Shown here in pieces: positions 1 through 9,756 of a stretch of 64,000 nt of DNA; position 1 is the stretch's first letter, and each line of letters starts with the position of its first letter. The DNA comes from Paenibacillus massiliensis subsp. panacisoli DSM 21345 (GTDB taxonomy: Bacteria > Bacillota > Bacilli > Paenibacillales > Paenibacillaceae). The stretch is taken from positions 248,001 to 312,000 of the forward strand of contig NZ_AUFO01000007.1 in NCBI RefSeq assembly GCF_000426545.1. The letters are read 5' to 3'. The position numbers were made by a program, and so were the translations under genes. The notes beneath the pieces were generated by a model. The model had not been told where the DNA came from, did no database searches, and worked only from the letters and a program-made list of their open reading frames with translations.

Positions 1-236
1 TCATCGGGCCGAAGCAGCAGCAAATCCCCAGGCCCTTGTACATACCTTTGACGATTCACAACGCTCTCCTGCATTCCCGACAGTACCAGGTTAACCTCGA
101 ACAGCGGGTGTCTGTGACTTTCGTATGTCCATTGCTTCTCTACTGTTCGTATATGGGCCCCAAACACGCGAAATGTGGAATCCATGTCCGGCAGCATACG
201 TTCTGATCTTGTATATCTTTCATTGATCTGTCCCAT
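1..236 (-). CDS. AraC-type transcriptional regulator, N-terminal fragment (cut by window edge)
   Basis: An open frame runs from an ATG at 236 to the window edge, giving about 78 residues beginning MGQINERYTRSERMLPDMDS. A GGAGG lies 11 bases before the ATG. The fragment reads like the cupin-type sensor domain of AraC-family regulators, with the pattern ESHRHPLFEVNLVLSG followed by QGPGDLLLLRPD, typical of the first beta-strands of a sugar-sensing AraC_binding domain. The DNA-binding half would lie outside the window, so the family call rests on this part only. It is divergent from the GH43 beta-xylosidase gene with a 189-base shared control region, which suggests it regulates that gene; this is inference. 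Confidence 0.7.
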   Translation of the reverse strand, partial: MGQINERYTRSERMLPDMDSTFRVFGAHIRTVEKQWTYESHRHPLFEVNLVLSGMQESVVNRQRYVQGPGDLLLLRPD

Positions 237-302
237 TTCCCTTGACCCCTCCGGTACAGTTATCTTCTGAACCACCTTGATCGTTTTGGATAAACATGAA
301 CC

Positions 303-322
303 CGCTATGGATATATATAGCG
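303..322. promoter_or_regulatory. Short inverted repeat between the AraC gene and xynB
   Basis: CGCTAT and ATAGCG form 6-base arms around an AT-rich 8-base centre, about 70 bases before the AraC start and 105 before the GH43 start. Its place in a divergent control region makes it a candidate operator. Arms this short can arise by chance. Confidence 0.25.
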
Positions 323-425
323 TGGACTCTCATTGCTATGATAACATTACCGACCTATTCTTTTAAAGTTACAGAATGGGTAAATTATACGTCTTATTTA
401 TTTCATAACAAGGAGTGTATAATCT

Positions 426-2036
426 ATGGCTAGCATTCAAAATCCAATCCTGACCGGCTTCAACCCTGATCCCAGCATTTGCAGGGCTGGCGACGATTAC
501 TACATTGCAGTGTCTACCTTCGAATGGTTCCCAGGTGTAGGAATCTATCACTCCAAGGATCTGAAGCATTGGCGCCTTGTCTCACGGCCTCTATCCCGAT
601 TAAGTCAGCTGAATATGACCGGCAACCCCGATTCAGGCGGTGTCTGGGCTCCACAGCTATCCTACAGAGATAATCAATTCTGGCTCATCTACACAGATGT
701 CAAAGTAACAGAGGGCCCCTGGAAGGACTGCCACAACTATCTGGTTACTTGTGAGACGATCGACGGCGAGTGGAGCGAGCCTATTCATATGAACAGCTCT
801 GGGTTTGACCCCTCGTTATTTCATGATGAGGACGGCAGAACCTATTTCGTCAACATGGTGTGGGACCATCGTGCAGAGCAGCACTCCTTCTATGGCATTG
901 TATTGCAGGAATATAGCGCATCCGAGGGCAAGCTGATCGGGCCGAAGGAAATCATATTCAAGGGCACTGACATCAAGCTAACCGAGGCTCCACATCTGTA
1001 CAAAATCGGAAATTACTATTACTTGCTAACCGCAGAGGGTGGCACAAGGTATCACCATCAGTCCACGATTGCCCGGTCCAAAAATATACACGGTCCTTAC
1101 GAGGTACATCCACACAATCCGCTGCTATCCTCCTTCGGAGCACCGCGTAACCCTTTGCAAAAAGCCGGACACTCCTCGATTGTGAAAACGCATACAGATG
1201 AGTGGTTTCTTGTGCATCTCACTGGAAGACCGTTGCCGAGAGAGAATGAACCCCTATTAGATCCTCGCGGCTATTGTCCACTGGGGAGAGAGACTGCCAT
1301 TCAACGGCTAGAATGGAAAGAGGATTGGCCCTATGTTGTTGGAGGCCATGCACCATCGTTGCACATTGAAGGACCTAACATCCCTGATGCTCCCTGGGAG
1401 CCTGATATTGCGGAGAAGGATGATTTTGACAACAGTCAGCTGAATCTTCATTTCCAGACCTTACGCATTCCTCTGGGCAATGACATTGTATCCTTAACAG
1501 ACAATCCTGGGCATCTGCGTCTGTATGGCAGAGAATCCCTGACCTCACGTTTTACACAGGCATTTGTCGCGAGACGCTGGCAGCATTTTCACTTCACGGC
1601 AGAGACGAAGCTGCGCTTTGAGCCCACAACTTTTCAACAAGCAGCCGGCCTTGTCAATTATTATAACACCGAGAACTGGACCGCCTGTCAGATTACATGG
1701 GATGAGGAGATGGGACGAATTCTGGACATTTCAGTCAATGATAATCTTAGCTTTTCACAGCCTCTGCAGGATCAGAAGATCATCCTTCCGCCAACGTCAG
1801 AATACGTATATATGCGTGTAGAGGTGAACCTTGATACCTATAGATACTCCTATTCCTTGGACGGCAGCACCTGGGAAGCCATACCGATTGATTTCCCTTC
1901 CTATAAGCTGTCCGACGATTACATTCGCGGTGGCGGGTTCTTTACTGGAGCCTTTGTGGGCATGCAATGCCAGGATACATCAGGTCAAGGCCTGCATGCC
2001 GACTTTGACTACTTTACTTACAAGCCACGCTCATAA
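426..2036 (+). CDS. xynB: GH43 beta-xylosidase / alpha-L-arabinofuranosidase, cytoplasmic
   Basis: The 536-residue product resembles XynB-type GH43 enzymes (subfamily 11), which remove xylose from the non-reducing end of xylooligosaccharides. The five-bladed propeller occupies roughly residues 1-310. The expected catalytic triad is visible: general base D15 in NPDPS, pKa-modulating D128 in SGFDPS, and general acid E187 in LTEAPH. Residues 330-536 match the concanavalin-like GH43_C2 domain that closes the active site of this subfamily. There is no signal peptide, so it acts on imported oligomers. An AGGAG lies 11 bases before the ATG. Neighbours are a divergent AraC-type regulator gene and, convergently, the CUT1 transporter operon. 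Confidence 0.93.
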   Translation: MASIQNPILTGFNPDPSICRAGDDYYIAVSTFEWFPGVGIYHSKDLKHWRLVSRPLSRLSQLNMTGNPDSGGVWAPQLSYRDNQFWLIYTDVKVTEGPWKDCHNYLVTCETIDGEWSEPIHMNSSGFDPSLFHDEDGRTYFVNMVWDHRAEQHSFYGIVLQEYSASEGKLIGPKEIIFKGTDIKLTEAPHLYKIGNYYYLLTAEGGTRYHHQSTIARSKNIHGPYEVHPHNPLLSSFGAPRNPLQKAGHSSIVKTHTDEWFLVHLTGRPLPRENEPLLDPRGYCPLGRETAIQRLEWKEDWPYVVGGHAPSLHIEGPNIPDAPWEPDIAEKDDFDNSQLNLHFQTLRIPLGNDIVSLTDNPGHLRLYGRESLTSRFTQAFVARRWQHFHFTAETKLRFEPTTFQQAAGLVNYYNTENWTACQITWDEEMGRILDISVNDNLSFSQPLQDQKIILPPTSEYVYMRVEVNLDTYRYSYSLDGSTWEAIPIDFPSYKLSDDYIRGGGFFTGAFVGMQCQDTSGQGLHADFDYFTYKPRS

Positions 2037-2191
2037 TGCGAGCCATCGTCGTCATTTGCACCCATTGTTAGACGCTTCAATGTACCACCAATATTGGGTG
2101 AGTTCACATCCGCTAAGAGAGTCATTCTACGTGCGATCCAGGCAGCAAACTAAGGCATGCTGGCAGTAAAGTAATCTAGAGAGCATACAGC

Positions 2192-2230
2192 AAAGGCATC
2201 CTGTCAGGCCATAACCCTGAGGATGCCTTT
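2192..2230. terminator. Terminator between convergent xynB and CUT1 permease genes
   Basis: AAAGGCATCC and GGATGCCTTT form a perfect 10-base-pair stem with a 19-base loop. The flanks are only moderately T-rich, but the position between two convergent genes fits a shared terminator. Confidence 0.65.
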
Positions 2231-2287
2231 CTTCCATACTTCCATTCTTTCATCTCAGTTGCTCAATAACAGCGGTAACGCTAGAAT

Positions 2288-3172
2288 CTATCCTTTGACC
2301 GAGCCAGCTGCGATTCCTTCTACAATGCGGTCACTGAGAAAGAGAAACATAACAAGTATAGGTAGAATACTGATCATCAACGTCGCGCCGATCGCTCCCC
2401 AATCCGTCGTATATTGACCAATGAAGTTCTGCACGCCAACTGTCAGCGTTTTGAGCATATCCGAGCTAATGAAGGTATTCACGAAAATGAATTCATTCCA
2501 GTTATAAATCATGTTAATTATCGTGGTCGTCGCAAGCACCGAGCCAGTCATCGGCAGTACGACCTGAAAAAAAACCCTGTGTACCGAGCAGCCATCCATC
2601 ACAGCGGCCTCCTCCACCTCTCTGGGAAGCGTGTAATAGAAGCCCAGCAGAATCAGGATCGTAATCGGCATATTGAAAGCCACATAGGCCAGAATCAGCG
2701 ACAACGGATGATCCGTTAATCCAATTCGATTAAACATGCTAAATAAGGGAATCAATGTGGAATGAACGGGAATCATCATCGCCACCATGAATAAGCCAAG
2801 GACGAAGGAGCTTCCCCGCCACTTCATTCTCGTAATGGCAAAGGTTACAAGACTCCCCAGTATTACCGTCAACAAGGTAGCCGTTATTGTAATCCACACA
2901 CTGTTCAAAAAGTATACACTGATATTCCCAGCGCTCCATACCTTGCCGTAATTCTCCCAGCGCAGCTCCCCAGGTAGAGACAACGGCGGAAGATTGAATA
3001 CCTCCTGATTGTTTTTCAGTGAGAACAGCAGGAGCCACACGAGCGGGAACAACTGAAAGATAACCACTGCGCACAAAATTAAATATAGCAGTACATAGCC
3101 GAGCTTTCGCAGGGGTCGTGAAATGAAGGTTGTACGCTTGGTCTGCGGCTTATACGCAGCTTCGAATCGCAT
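2288..3172 (-). CDS. Carbohydrate ABC transporter permease, CUT1 family (MalG-like)
   Basis: The 294-residue inner-membrane protein has six predicted membrane segments and the MalG-type EAA loop with EAAVMDGCSVHRVF, the contact site for the ATPase. It ends in SVKG, as MalG homologues often do. The open frame begins upstream at 3217, but the ATG at 3172 is preceded by AGGAGGTG at good spacing and is chosen as start. It pairs with the MalF-like permease upstream and the lipoprotein receptor gene of the same operon. No ATPase gene is nearby, so a shared MsmX-type ATPase presumably powers it. The substrate is probably a xylan- or arabinoxylan-derived oligosaccharide, inferred from neighbours only. 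Confidence 0.88.
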   Translation of the reverse strand: MRFEAAYKPQTKRTTFISRPLRKLGYVLLYLILCAVVIFQLFPLVWLLLFSLKNNQEVFNLPPLSLPGELRWENYGKVWSAGNISVYFLNSVWITITATLLTVILGSLVTFAITRMKWRGSSFVLGLFMVAMMIPVHSTLIPLFSMFNRIGLTDHPLSLILAYVAFNMPITILILLGFYYTLPREVEEAAVMDGCSVHRVFFQVVLPMTGSVLATTTIINMIYNWNEFIFVNTFISSDMLKTLTVGVQNFIGQYTTDWGAIGATLMISILPILVMFLFLSDRIVEGIAAGSVKG

Positions 3173-3244
3173 GTAGCACACCTCCTGACTAGTTATTAAA
3201 TTGCTGAAGTGGACCATTATAATGACAGTCTCACTCTAGATTTA

Positions 3245-3271
3245 CGTGCTATAGATCTTCGTGCTATAGAT
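3245..3271. repeat. 15-base direct repeat between the two permease genes
   Basis: CGTGCTATAGAT occurs twice at a 15-base interval (3245-3256 and 3260-3271) in the 113-base gap between the permease genes. A partial third unit (TAGATTTA) precedes it. No function is evident. Confidence 0.6.
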
Positions 3272-3285
3272 TCACGTTTCTACAG

Positions 3286-4167
3286 CTACGAATACTGAAT
3301 CGTCTCCTTGCTCGCCGTCGCCCGGCGAATGATCCACGTCACGATGAGACAGATCAGTAACAAGAAAAATGCAATAGCACTTCCATATCCAAAATCATAG
3401 GCACGGAACGCTGTCAAATACATGTAAGATGCCATCACCTCACTCGCTCCATTTGGCCCACCGCCTGTCATGACATAGATGAGGTCAAAATATTTCAAGG
3501 AGCCGACGACGGCCAGCACGATCGTCACCTTAATGACCTCGAGCATAAGCGGGAGCCGGATGCGCAGGGCAATCTGCAAAGAGTTTGCACCGTCAATTCG
3601 TGCGGCCTCCTCCAGCGTGGACGGGATATTCTTCAATCCAGCATAGTAGATGAGAATATAAAAACCCGCATATTGCCATAGAATCGGTACGAATAGCGCA
3701 TACAGTACGAGATGAGGCTCGGCCAGCCATGCTGGCGGATTCGCGATTCCCATTGTCTCAAGCAGGCTGTTCACGATCCCGTTCGTTGGATGATACATAC
3801 GCAGCCAGAGCTGGGCAATAGCTACAGAGGACAGAAGCATCGGAATCAAATAGATTTTGCGAAATAGATTGGCCCCCTTAATTCGGGAAGCCAACACCAT
3901 GGCTACTGCCAGATAGATGATTAGACTTACTGCCGAGAATAGTGCGAGCAGCAGGGAGTGCCATGCACTGGCCCAGAACTTGTCGTCGGTGAGCAGTGCT
4001 GTATAATTCTCCATGCCGATAAAAGTCAGAGCCCCAATCCCATTCCAATCATGCAGTCCATAATATGCGGTAAGGAGGATCGGTATGTAGACGATTCCCA
4101 GAATGATGAGTAAGGCAGGAAGTACATACAAGGTAATAATCTTCTTGTTGGACATGACTTTATCCAA
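3286..4167 (-). CDS. Carbohydrate ABC transporter permease, CUT1 family (MalF-like)
   Basis: This 293-residue membrane protein has six predicted helices and the EAA-loop sequence EAARIDGANSLQIALRI. It is the MalF/UgpA-type partner of the downstream permease. The reading frame is open to 4287, but AAAGGAG stands 10 bases before a TTG at 4167 and 22 before the ATG at 4155, so TTG is preferred. The gap to the upstream receptor gene is about 215 bases and holds a perfect hairpin. The substrate cannot be read from sequence. Confidence 0.86.
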   Translation of the reverse strand: MDKVMSNKKIITLYVLPALLIILGIVYIPILLTAYYGLHDWNGIGALTFIGMENYTALLTDDKFWASAWHSLLLALFSAVSLIIYLAVAMVLASRIKGANLFRKIYLIPMLLSSVAIAQLWLRMYHPTNGIVNSLLETMGIANPPAWLAEPHLVLYALFVPILWQYAGFYILIYYAGLKNIPSTLEEAARIDGANSLQIALRIRLPLMLEVIKVTIVLAVVGSLKYFDLIYVMTGGGPNGASEVMASYMYLTAFRAYDFGYGSAIAFFLLLICLIVTWIIRRATASKETIQYS

Positions 4168-4239
4168 TATACTCAGACTCCTTTCTCCGTGCTGGCCCTT
4201 GGCAGGTCGATATGGTGACCCTACTCCGCCAAGCGCGAC

Positions 4240-4254
4240 CCGGCAACTTGCCGG
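4240..4254 (-). other. Intercistronic hairpin after the CUT1 receptor gene
   Basis: CCGGCAA and TTGCCGG form a perfect 7-base-pair stem around one base, with no T-run. Such hairpins behind receptor genes often stabilise the receptor part of the mRNA; that role is inferred here. Confidence 0.45.
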
Positions 4255-4382
4255 ATCGGATGGCTCAGTCGGATCATAACCTCTCAAGTGTTGAACTGAT
4301 TATTTCCACAGCAGTGCGATTGATATCAGGCGATTCAAGTGTTAAATATCCACGATGTCTAGAACAAAGACCGAATAGCGAG

Positions 4383-5714
4383 TTATTTCTGCCCGGAATT
4401 GCTCTTGGCCATCGCCGCATCATGCTCCTCGGAGAATTTCTCAGGGGTCGCCGCCTTGCCAAATAGGGCCTGAATCATATTCAGGTGTGTCTCAGCCGCA
4501 TTGGCCTCCATCTGCACATCTGCAAACAATGTAATGCTGCTCGCCTGATTCATTTCCTCGAATAGCTCAATGTAGAGCGAAGGCAGCTCGAGTGTATCCG
4601 TATTTACCTTCGTGGCCGGGATGACGCCTGCACCTGTCACAGACTGCTCCCCCCACTCGCTCACGAAATACTCAACGAATTTCTTCGCTTCCTCCTTCAC
4701 CCTCGAGTTCTCCGAGATGAACAGCCCGACACCTGGTCCGCCAACCCAGCTATTGATATTACCTTTGCCATCAGAGGCAGCCGGAAATTTGAAGAAGCCC
4801 ACACTGTCACGGAATTGCTGTGGAATCTCTTCGTTCGTCGTAAAATTCGGCAGCTCCCAGGTGCCCATCATGTACATGGCTGCCTTGCCATTGAGGAACT
4901 CGGATTTGGCTTCTTCATTGGACAAACCGTTAAACCCTTTGACAAAAGCATTCATATCCACCAGCGTCTGTACCTCAGTAGCTGCCTGAAGTAATGTGGG
5001 GTCCTTGAAGCTATTTTTTCCTTGAATGGCACCTGCCAGTGTCTCCTGGCCACCAAGCCGGTCAGCCAAATACATATACCACAGTGAACCTGTCCAGCGA
5101 TCCTTGTTGCCCAGCGCAATCGGAGCCATCCCCTGATCCGCCAACGTTTTCACTACATTCTTGAACTGGTCATACGTCTCGGGTACCTCCACACCATACT
5201 GTTCAAAGATTGCTTTGTTATAGTACACAGGTGCAATATTGAATTCCAACGGCAAGGCATACGTCTTACCATCCACTGCATAAGCCTCTGTCGTGCCCGC
5301 TACGAACCTACCATTCAGCTCTCCAGCGAGCAGATCATCCATTGGTGTGAACAGGCCTCCTTCTACATATGGTTTCAGAAATCCAGCAGCCCAAGTGACT
5401 CCCACATCCGGCAGTTCATTTGAGGCGGAGAGCACCTTCAGCTTGTTCTTGTATTGCTCATTATCGAGCACCTCCTGCTTGATCGTTACATTCGGATGCT
5501 CCTTCTGATACTCGTCAATAATTTGATTCACAATTTTGTTCTGTCCTGCGGACACGCCTGCTGGCCACAAATGCATGAAGTTCACCGTCACTTGATTGCC
5601 TTCATTGCTGCCTGAGCCTTCACCTCCAGAATCACTACCTGCATTACCACAGCCAGCTACTATCAAAGTAAGGCACCAGATGAGGAGAAGAATCGTCCAC
5701 TTTTTGTTGAACAT
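4383..5714 (-). CDS. Extracellular sugar-binding lipoprotein, CUT1 ABC transporter
   Basis: The 443-residue product is a family 1 solute-binding protein. It starts MFNKKWTILLLIW and has the lipobox LIVAGC, with C22 as the lipid-modified residue, followed by a Gly/Ser-rich linker. The body shows typical receptor sequence such as VNFMHLWPAG near the N-terminus and AMYMMGTWELPNF in the middle. The frame extends upstream to 5864, but only the ATG at 5714 starts a proper signal peptide, with AAGGGG before it. It lies downstream of its own YesM/YesN-type two-component genes and upstream of both permease genes. It captures an oligosaccharide outside the membrane; a xylan-derived ligand is likely from context but not proven. 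Confidence 0.9.
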   Translation of the reverse strand: MFNKKWTILLLIWCLTLIVAGCGNAGSDSGGEGSGSNEGNQVTVNFMHLWPAGVSAGQNKIVNQIIDEYQKEHPNVTIKQEVLDNEQYKNKLKVLSASNELPDVGVTWAAGFLKPYVEGGLFTPMDDLLAGELNGRFVAGTTEAYAVDGKTYALPLEFNIAPVYYNKAIFEQYGVEVPETYDQFKNVVKTLADQGMAPIALGNKDRWTGSLWYMYLADRLGGQETLAGAIQGKNSFKDPTLLQAATEVQTLVDMNAFVKGFNGLSNEEAKSEFLNGKAAMYMMGTWELPNFTTNEEIPQQFRDSVGFFKFPAASDGKGNINSWVGGPGVGLFISENSRVKEEAKKFVEYFVSEWGEQSVTGAGVIPATKVNTDTLELPSLYIELFEEMNQASSITLFADVQMEANAAETHLNMIQALFGKAATPEKFSEEHDAAMAKSNSGQK

Positions 5715-5751
5715 GCATACAACCCCTTTTCTCATGTATAATCGCGGGAAC

Positions 5752-5765
5752 TGTAACCGCTTCAC
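5752..5765. promoter_or_regulatory. Weak cre-like site before the CUT1 receptor gene
   Basis: TGTAACCGCTTCAC keeps the left half and core of the CcpA consensus TGWAANCGNTNNCA but misses its last two positions. It lies about 38 bases before the receptor start, in the 136-base gap after the regulator gene. Confidence 0.3.
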
Positions 5766-5850
5766 CAAAATTGTAACAATGTGCTCCCATCGAGATAAGG
5801 TAACAACGATTAGGATTAATGCCACTATGATTAGAATATTTCGGTACGGA

Positions 5851-6636
5851 CTAGATCTGCTCATCAGGGTCGGACAGACTTTGACGATATTGACCTGGGC
5901 TTAGCCCTTCCAGACTGCGGAACACCTTCACGAAATATCGAGCCGTCTGGTAGCCTACCTGCTCGGCAATCTCTGCTACTGGCATGGATGTACCTACCAG
6001 CAATTCTCTCGCCCGCTGGACACGTCGGTGGGTCAGATATTCGCTGAACGTAAGTCCTGTCTGTTCCTTGAATAGCACGCTCAGATAGCTTGAATTCATA
6101 TGTAATGCATAGGCTGTCTCACGTAGTGATAAGGGGTCCTGTAAATGCTGATCAATATATCGAAGCGCCTCCTGCACCTTCGCCACATAGGCCTTCTCCT
6201 GTCCGGCTGTCTCCAGTAGCTTCACATCAATTAACTGCTCCATGCGTAGAACCCGTTGCATATTCTCTTCTTTGGCTAATGCCGCTTCTACCGCACCTAC
6301 GAGCTGTTCTTTATCCAAAGGCTTCAGCAAATAGTCCACAACACCAAAGCGGAGCGCCTGACGGGCCAACTCAAATTCAGAGTAACCGGAGATCACAATA
6401 ATCGCTGGTGGACGAGACCTGTGATGAATGCGTTCAATCAGTTCCAGCCCGCCTAGCTCAGGCATACGGATATCGGTTACTACCAGCTGTGCTTCCTGTG
6501 CCTGCAGCCATTCCAGTGCCTCTAAGCCGCTGGCAGCGGTCTCAATCCGGCAACGCCCAGAGGACCAGGTGCTTATGGTCTTTTTGACCCCTTCACGTGT
6601 CCTTGGTTCATCATCTACGATCAGAATTGTCTTCAT
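5851..6636 (-). CDS. Response regulator, YesN/AraC type
   Basis: The 261-residue protein joins a receiver domain (about 1-120) to a C-terminal AraC-type helix-turn-helix (about 155-255). The acidic pocket D8-D9, phosphoacceptor D55 in VTDIRMPE and K105 in LLKPLDKE are all present. The DNA-binding part includes MNSSYLSVLFKEQTGLTF and the usual second helix-turn-helix. Its ATG overlaps the stop of the kinase gene by four bases, so the pair is translationally coupled. It probably activates the downstream receptor/permease genes in response to extracellular sugar. Confidence 0.92.
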   Translation of the reverse strand: MKTILIVDDEPRTREGVKKTISTWSSGRCRIETAASGLEALEWLQAQEAQLVVTDIRMPELGGLELIERIHHRSRPPAIIVISGYSEFELARQALRFGVVDYLLKPLDKEQLVGAVEAALAKEENMQRVLRMEQLIDVKLLETAGQEKAYVAKVQEALRYIDQHLQDPLSLRETAYALHMNSSYLSVLFKEQTGLTFSEYLTHRRVQRARELLVGTSMPVAEIAEQVGYQTARYFVKVFRSLEGLSPGQYRQSLSDPDEQI

Positions 6637-8411
6637 ATCGCTTCACCTCTTCTACTTCCTCCAGCATGATCAGGGATTTCGAAGGATATCGTCGTGCCAT
6701 GTCCTGGTTCGCTTTCTATCCGTAGGCAAGGTCCACAATTCTCAAAAAATAACCGCAGACGCCGCTCGACATTGGCAAGACCAACACCGCTACGTTTATT
6801 ACTCTCTGTGTGCCCTGCGCTAAAACTAGCATACAGCTCCTTCACCTTGTCTCGGCTCATACCCGGACCATTATCCGTTACCGAGATGAGCGTATGACCC
6901 GGCCGTTGAGCAGGAATAGCGCGTACGACGACTTGTCCGGGCTCCAGACGCTGCTCCACACCATGCCAGATGGCATTCTCCACGATGGGCTGAATCAGGA
7001 GCTTCGGGATTAGCAGGCGCTGGCTCGCCTCGTCTACCTCCATGGACCAGGAAAGACGATGCATGAGACGCATGTTCATAATGACCAGATAACGTTCGAC
7101 ATGCTCCAGTTCTTCACGAAGTTGGACCCACTCATCTCCCTCTCGGCGATGAATAACGTAACGGAACAATCCGGACATCGCCACGACAATACGGGCCAGC
7201 TCTTCCTCCCCACGTTCATCCAACTCCCAGCAGAGCGCCTCCATCGTATTGAACAGGAAATGCGGATGGATCTGCGCCTGAAGTGCCTTCAGCTCCGTTC
7301 TGCTCTGGAGGATTTCCTTCTGGTAGACGACCTGGATCAACTCATTCAATGAATCTACCATCTGATTATAGGAAAGACTGAGCTCCCGAATCTCAACCGT
7401 TCGTGAACTGAGAGGTATAGGATTCATCGTCCCTGAGCCTATTCCCCGCATACCTCGAATCAAATACCGGATCGGCCGAATGAGCATGGTCGTCAGAATA
7501 AAGCTCAATATTAGAAACAATACGGCTCCAATCATCGCAGATAGCAGGATCGACTGGCGTAGTACTGGAACCCATTCTGTCGTATAGTTCACCGGTGTCA
7601 GCATGATCAGCCTCCAGCCAGTGGGCTCCAATTCGTTGTGTACAGCCACATAGTGCTCTTTCCCGAGCTGTAACGTCCCCTGATCCTGCTCAGCTGCAAA
7701 AACATCTGCGGCGTCCGCAGCAGAGGCAGAATTCGCCGATAGCACATGACCTCCCTGATCATATAGCCATATCCCTTCCCTAGTGACGGTAGAAAAGCTG
7801 CTCGCAGCATCCGTTAAAGTGAAGTAGGCTTTATCTAATCGAATATAAAGATATCCACCGTGAGTGAAGGATTTCTCGACCAGACGTATTCTCCTTACTG
7901 CTACAACTGCACTGGCATCAACCGGATCTTCACCGAACCAGACTAGCTGCCCCTTCCCCGCATCAGCCTGCTGAATCCAGTCAGGAGGGAGCCTGTCCAC
8001 GAGACTTCCATCATCCAGAGGAAGCAGTCTACGATAATTACCTGTATAGATCTCCAGTGACTTGATGTCTGTAGCATAAGCTTCATATTTGCTAACCTCA
8101 CGCTGGAGCTGCTGACGATTTTCGAACGATAGAGGACTGCCCTCCGCCTCCTGCATCAGCAGACGCTGAACTGTAGCATTGGTCGATACCTGCGCCGTCA
8201 GCGTATTGACCTGATTCAGCATCGCTTCCAACCTGCCCATCGTCTGCATGGAGGTCTGCTGAATGTGGCGCTCAGCACTGTTGCGGAGCAATACGGACAC
8301 CTGCTTGTACACAATCATCCCGATGAATATAAGTACAATGACCATTACGAGCATAAAGCCAAGAAAAATCTGATTTCGCAACGTATTCAGACTGTTAATC
8401 CATCTAGACAT
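6633..8411 (-). CDS. Sensor histidine kinase, YesM/LytS type
   Basis: The 592-residue kinase has an N-terminal membrane helix (about 15-37), a long extracellular sensor region (about 40-285), a second helix (about 287-310), a HAMP segment and a His_kinase domain with phosphoacceptor H384 in QIHPHFLFN. The HATPase region shows DNGPGMS and GVGLANVERRL. GGAAAGGAG precedes the ATG at good spacing. It is the first gene of the unit kinase-regulator-receptor-permease-permease. Kinases of this family next to CUT1 transporters usually sense the sugar or the loaded receptor; that is family knowledge, not visible here. Confidence 0.92.
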   Translation of the reverse strand: MSRWINSLNTLRNQIFLGFMLVMVIVLIFIGMIVYKQVSVLLRNSAERHIQQTSMQTMGRLEAMLNQVNTLTAQVSTNATVQRLLMQEAEGSPLSFENRQQLQREVSKYEAYATDIKSLEIYTGNYRRLLPLDDGSLVDRLPPDWIQQADAGKGQLVWFGEDPVDASAVVAVRRIRLVEKSFTHGGYLYIRLDKAYFTLTDAASSFSTVTREGIWLYDQGGHVLSANSASAADAADVFAAEQDQGTLQLGKEHYVAVHNELEPTGWRLIMLTPVNYTTEWVPVLRQSILLSAMIGAVLFLILSFILTTMLIRPIRYLIRGMRGIGSGTMNPIPLSSRTVEIRELSLSYNQMVDSLNELIQVVYQKEILQSRTELKALQAQIHPHFLFNTMEALCWELDERGEEELARIVVAMSGLFRYVIHRREGDEWVQLREELEHVERYLVIMNMRLMHRLSWSMEVDEASQRLLIPKLLIQPIVENAIWHGVEQRLEPGQVVVRAIPAQRPGHTLISVTDNGPGMSRDKVKELYASFSAGHTESNKRSGVGLANVERRLRLFFENCGPCLRIESEPGHGTTISFEIPDHAGGSRRGEAI

Positions 8412-8473
8412 GCGTCTGCACTCCTTTCCAATAGAACATCCTTATTCACGAAAGCAAGGGAATATGGCAGCGC

Positions 8474-8517
8474 AAAAAAGCCTCCTTGCCTCCAATATGC
8501 TTGGGCAGAAAGGCTTT
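8474..8517 (-). terminator. Rho-independent terminator of the lplABC-xynA operon
   Basis: On the minus strand AAAGCCT, then TGCC, pair with GGCA and AGGCTTT, followed by six T. It lies about 130 bases after the GH10 stop and separates the two transporter units. Confidence 0.85.
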
Positions 8518-8644
8518 ATTGTCTATTTCTCCAGCCAGAGGACTCGTCCGCCAGCTGTGGTCGATGGGAGGCGAGCAAGCTGAGCACGCCTACAAAGGCC
8601 CTCGCGCTATGATCTACACAAGCATCAGAACGAAACCGCTCTAT

Positions 8645-9697
8645 TTATCTGCCTCTGGGGTGGTTATACCTTGCGAGCTGATGAAACGCCGCCTTGGGGA
8701 GGTGGGACTCATCGAACAGGAACGGCCAGTTCTTCCGCCCCCGTACTGGAAAATCATCCAGCCATGTATAATCGTCTGCTGCACCCCAGAAGGTTACAGA
8801 GGACACATGCTGACGATACTCCTTCAGCAGTTCGAAGACGTCCGCATAACGGCGAGCCTGCAATTCCAGCATCTCTTCGCTCGGTTGTGTGAGATCCTTA
8901 CGATGATCATCGAAGCGATACACGGACATATCCAGCTCGGTGATCTGCAATTGCAGACCAAGCGAAGCATATCTTTCGATGGCTGCACGAATTTCATCCA
9001 GACCTGGCTCATAGAGATTCCAGTGTGCCTGTAGCCCTACTCCATGAATGGGCACGCCCTGCTCTAGCAACGATTGAAGAAGCTTATGAATCTTCCGGCT
9101 CTTCTGCGGATCGGATTCATTATAGTCGTTGTAGAACAACAGTGCGTCTGGATCAGCCTCATGCGCGTACTCGAACGCTTTGGCAATGAAGTCGGGGCCT
9201 GCAATCTCCAGCCAACGTGAGGGACGAAGCAACTCGTCTCCTTCATCCGCAATAACCTCATTCACCACGTCCCAGGCGTAAATATCATTTTTGTACCTGC
9301 TCATAACGGTTCTAATGTGAGATTTCATGCGCTGCAGCAAGGTCTCCTGATCCACCCTAGATCCGCTATGGCTTTCGAACATCCAATCAGAGGTCTGATT
9401 ATGCCACACAAGCGTATGGCCTCGCATCTTCATGCCATGCTCGCGTGCAAAGGAGACGATACGATCTGCTTCCTCGAAGGTATATTCGTCCTCTGTCGGA
9501 TGCACACTTATGAACTTCATTTCATTCTCAGCCGTAATACTGTTGAAATGCGCCACTAGCAGATCACGCTGCGTATGAATGGTTCGTGCGCTCACTGCCG
9601 CTCCAATCAGAAAGTCGTGTCTGAATTGCTCCTGAAACAGCTCCTTCAGCTTCGGCACTTGGCTCTTGTACTGCGATTGGCCCTTGTACTGCGACAT
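8645..9697 (-). CDS. GH10 endo-1,4-beta-xylanase, intracellular
   Basis: The 350-residue protein is a single GH10 barrel. Acid/base E147 lies in WDVVNEV and nucleophile E254 in QITELD; WHNQT and the late WGAADDYTWL further define the family. There is no signal peptide, cellulose-binding module or SLH domain, so it resembles the cytoplasmic XynA2/Xyn10B-type xylanases that cut imported aldouronates and xylooligosaccharides. AGGAGG precedes the ATG by 8 bases. The first residues carry a small repeat (SQYKGQSQYKSQ). It is the last gene of the LplA/LplB/YtcP operon, 59 bases after ytcP. Confidence 0.95.
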   Translation of the reverse strand: MSQYKGQSQYKSQVPKLKELFQEQFRHDFLIGAAVSARTIHTQRDLLVAHFNSITAENEMKFISVHPTEDEYTFEEADRIVSFAREHGMKMRGHTLVWHNQTSDWMFESHSGSRVDQETLLQRMKSHIRTVMSRYKNDIYAWDVVNEVIADEGDELLRPSRWLEIAGPDFIAKAFEYAHEADPDALLFYNDYNESDPQKSRKIHKLLQSLLEQGVPIHGVGLQAHWNLYEPGLDEIRAAIERYASLGLQLQITELDMSVYRFDDHRKDLTQPSEEMLELQARRYADVFELLKEYRQHVSSVTFWGAADDYTWLDDFPVRGRKNWPFLFDESHLPKAAFHQLARYNHPRGR

Positions 9698-9756
9698 CCA
9701 GATCGCCTCCTGTAACCTGTATATTTCGAGCGGATAAGCTCATGACAGCATGCAAG

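Noticed and set aside
4168..4466. Short frames on both strands between the CUT1 receptor and permease genes
   Set aside because: They lack ribosome sites and overlap the receptor gene end or the intercistronic hairpin.
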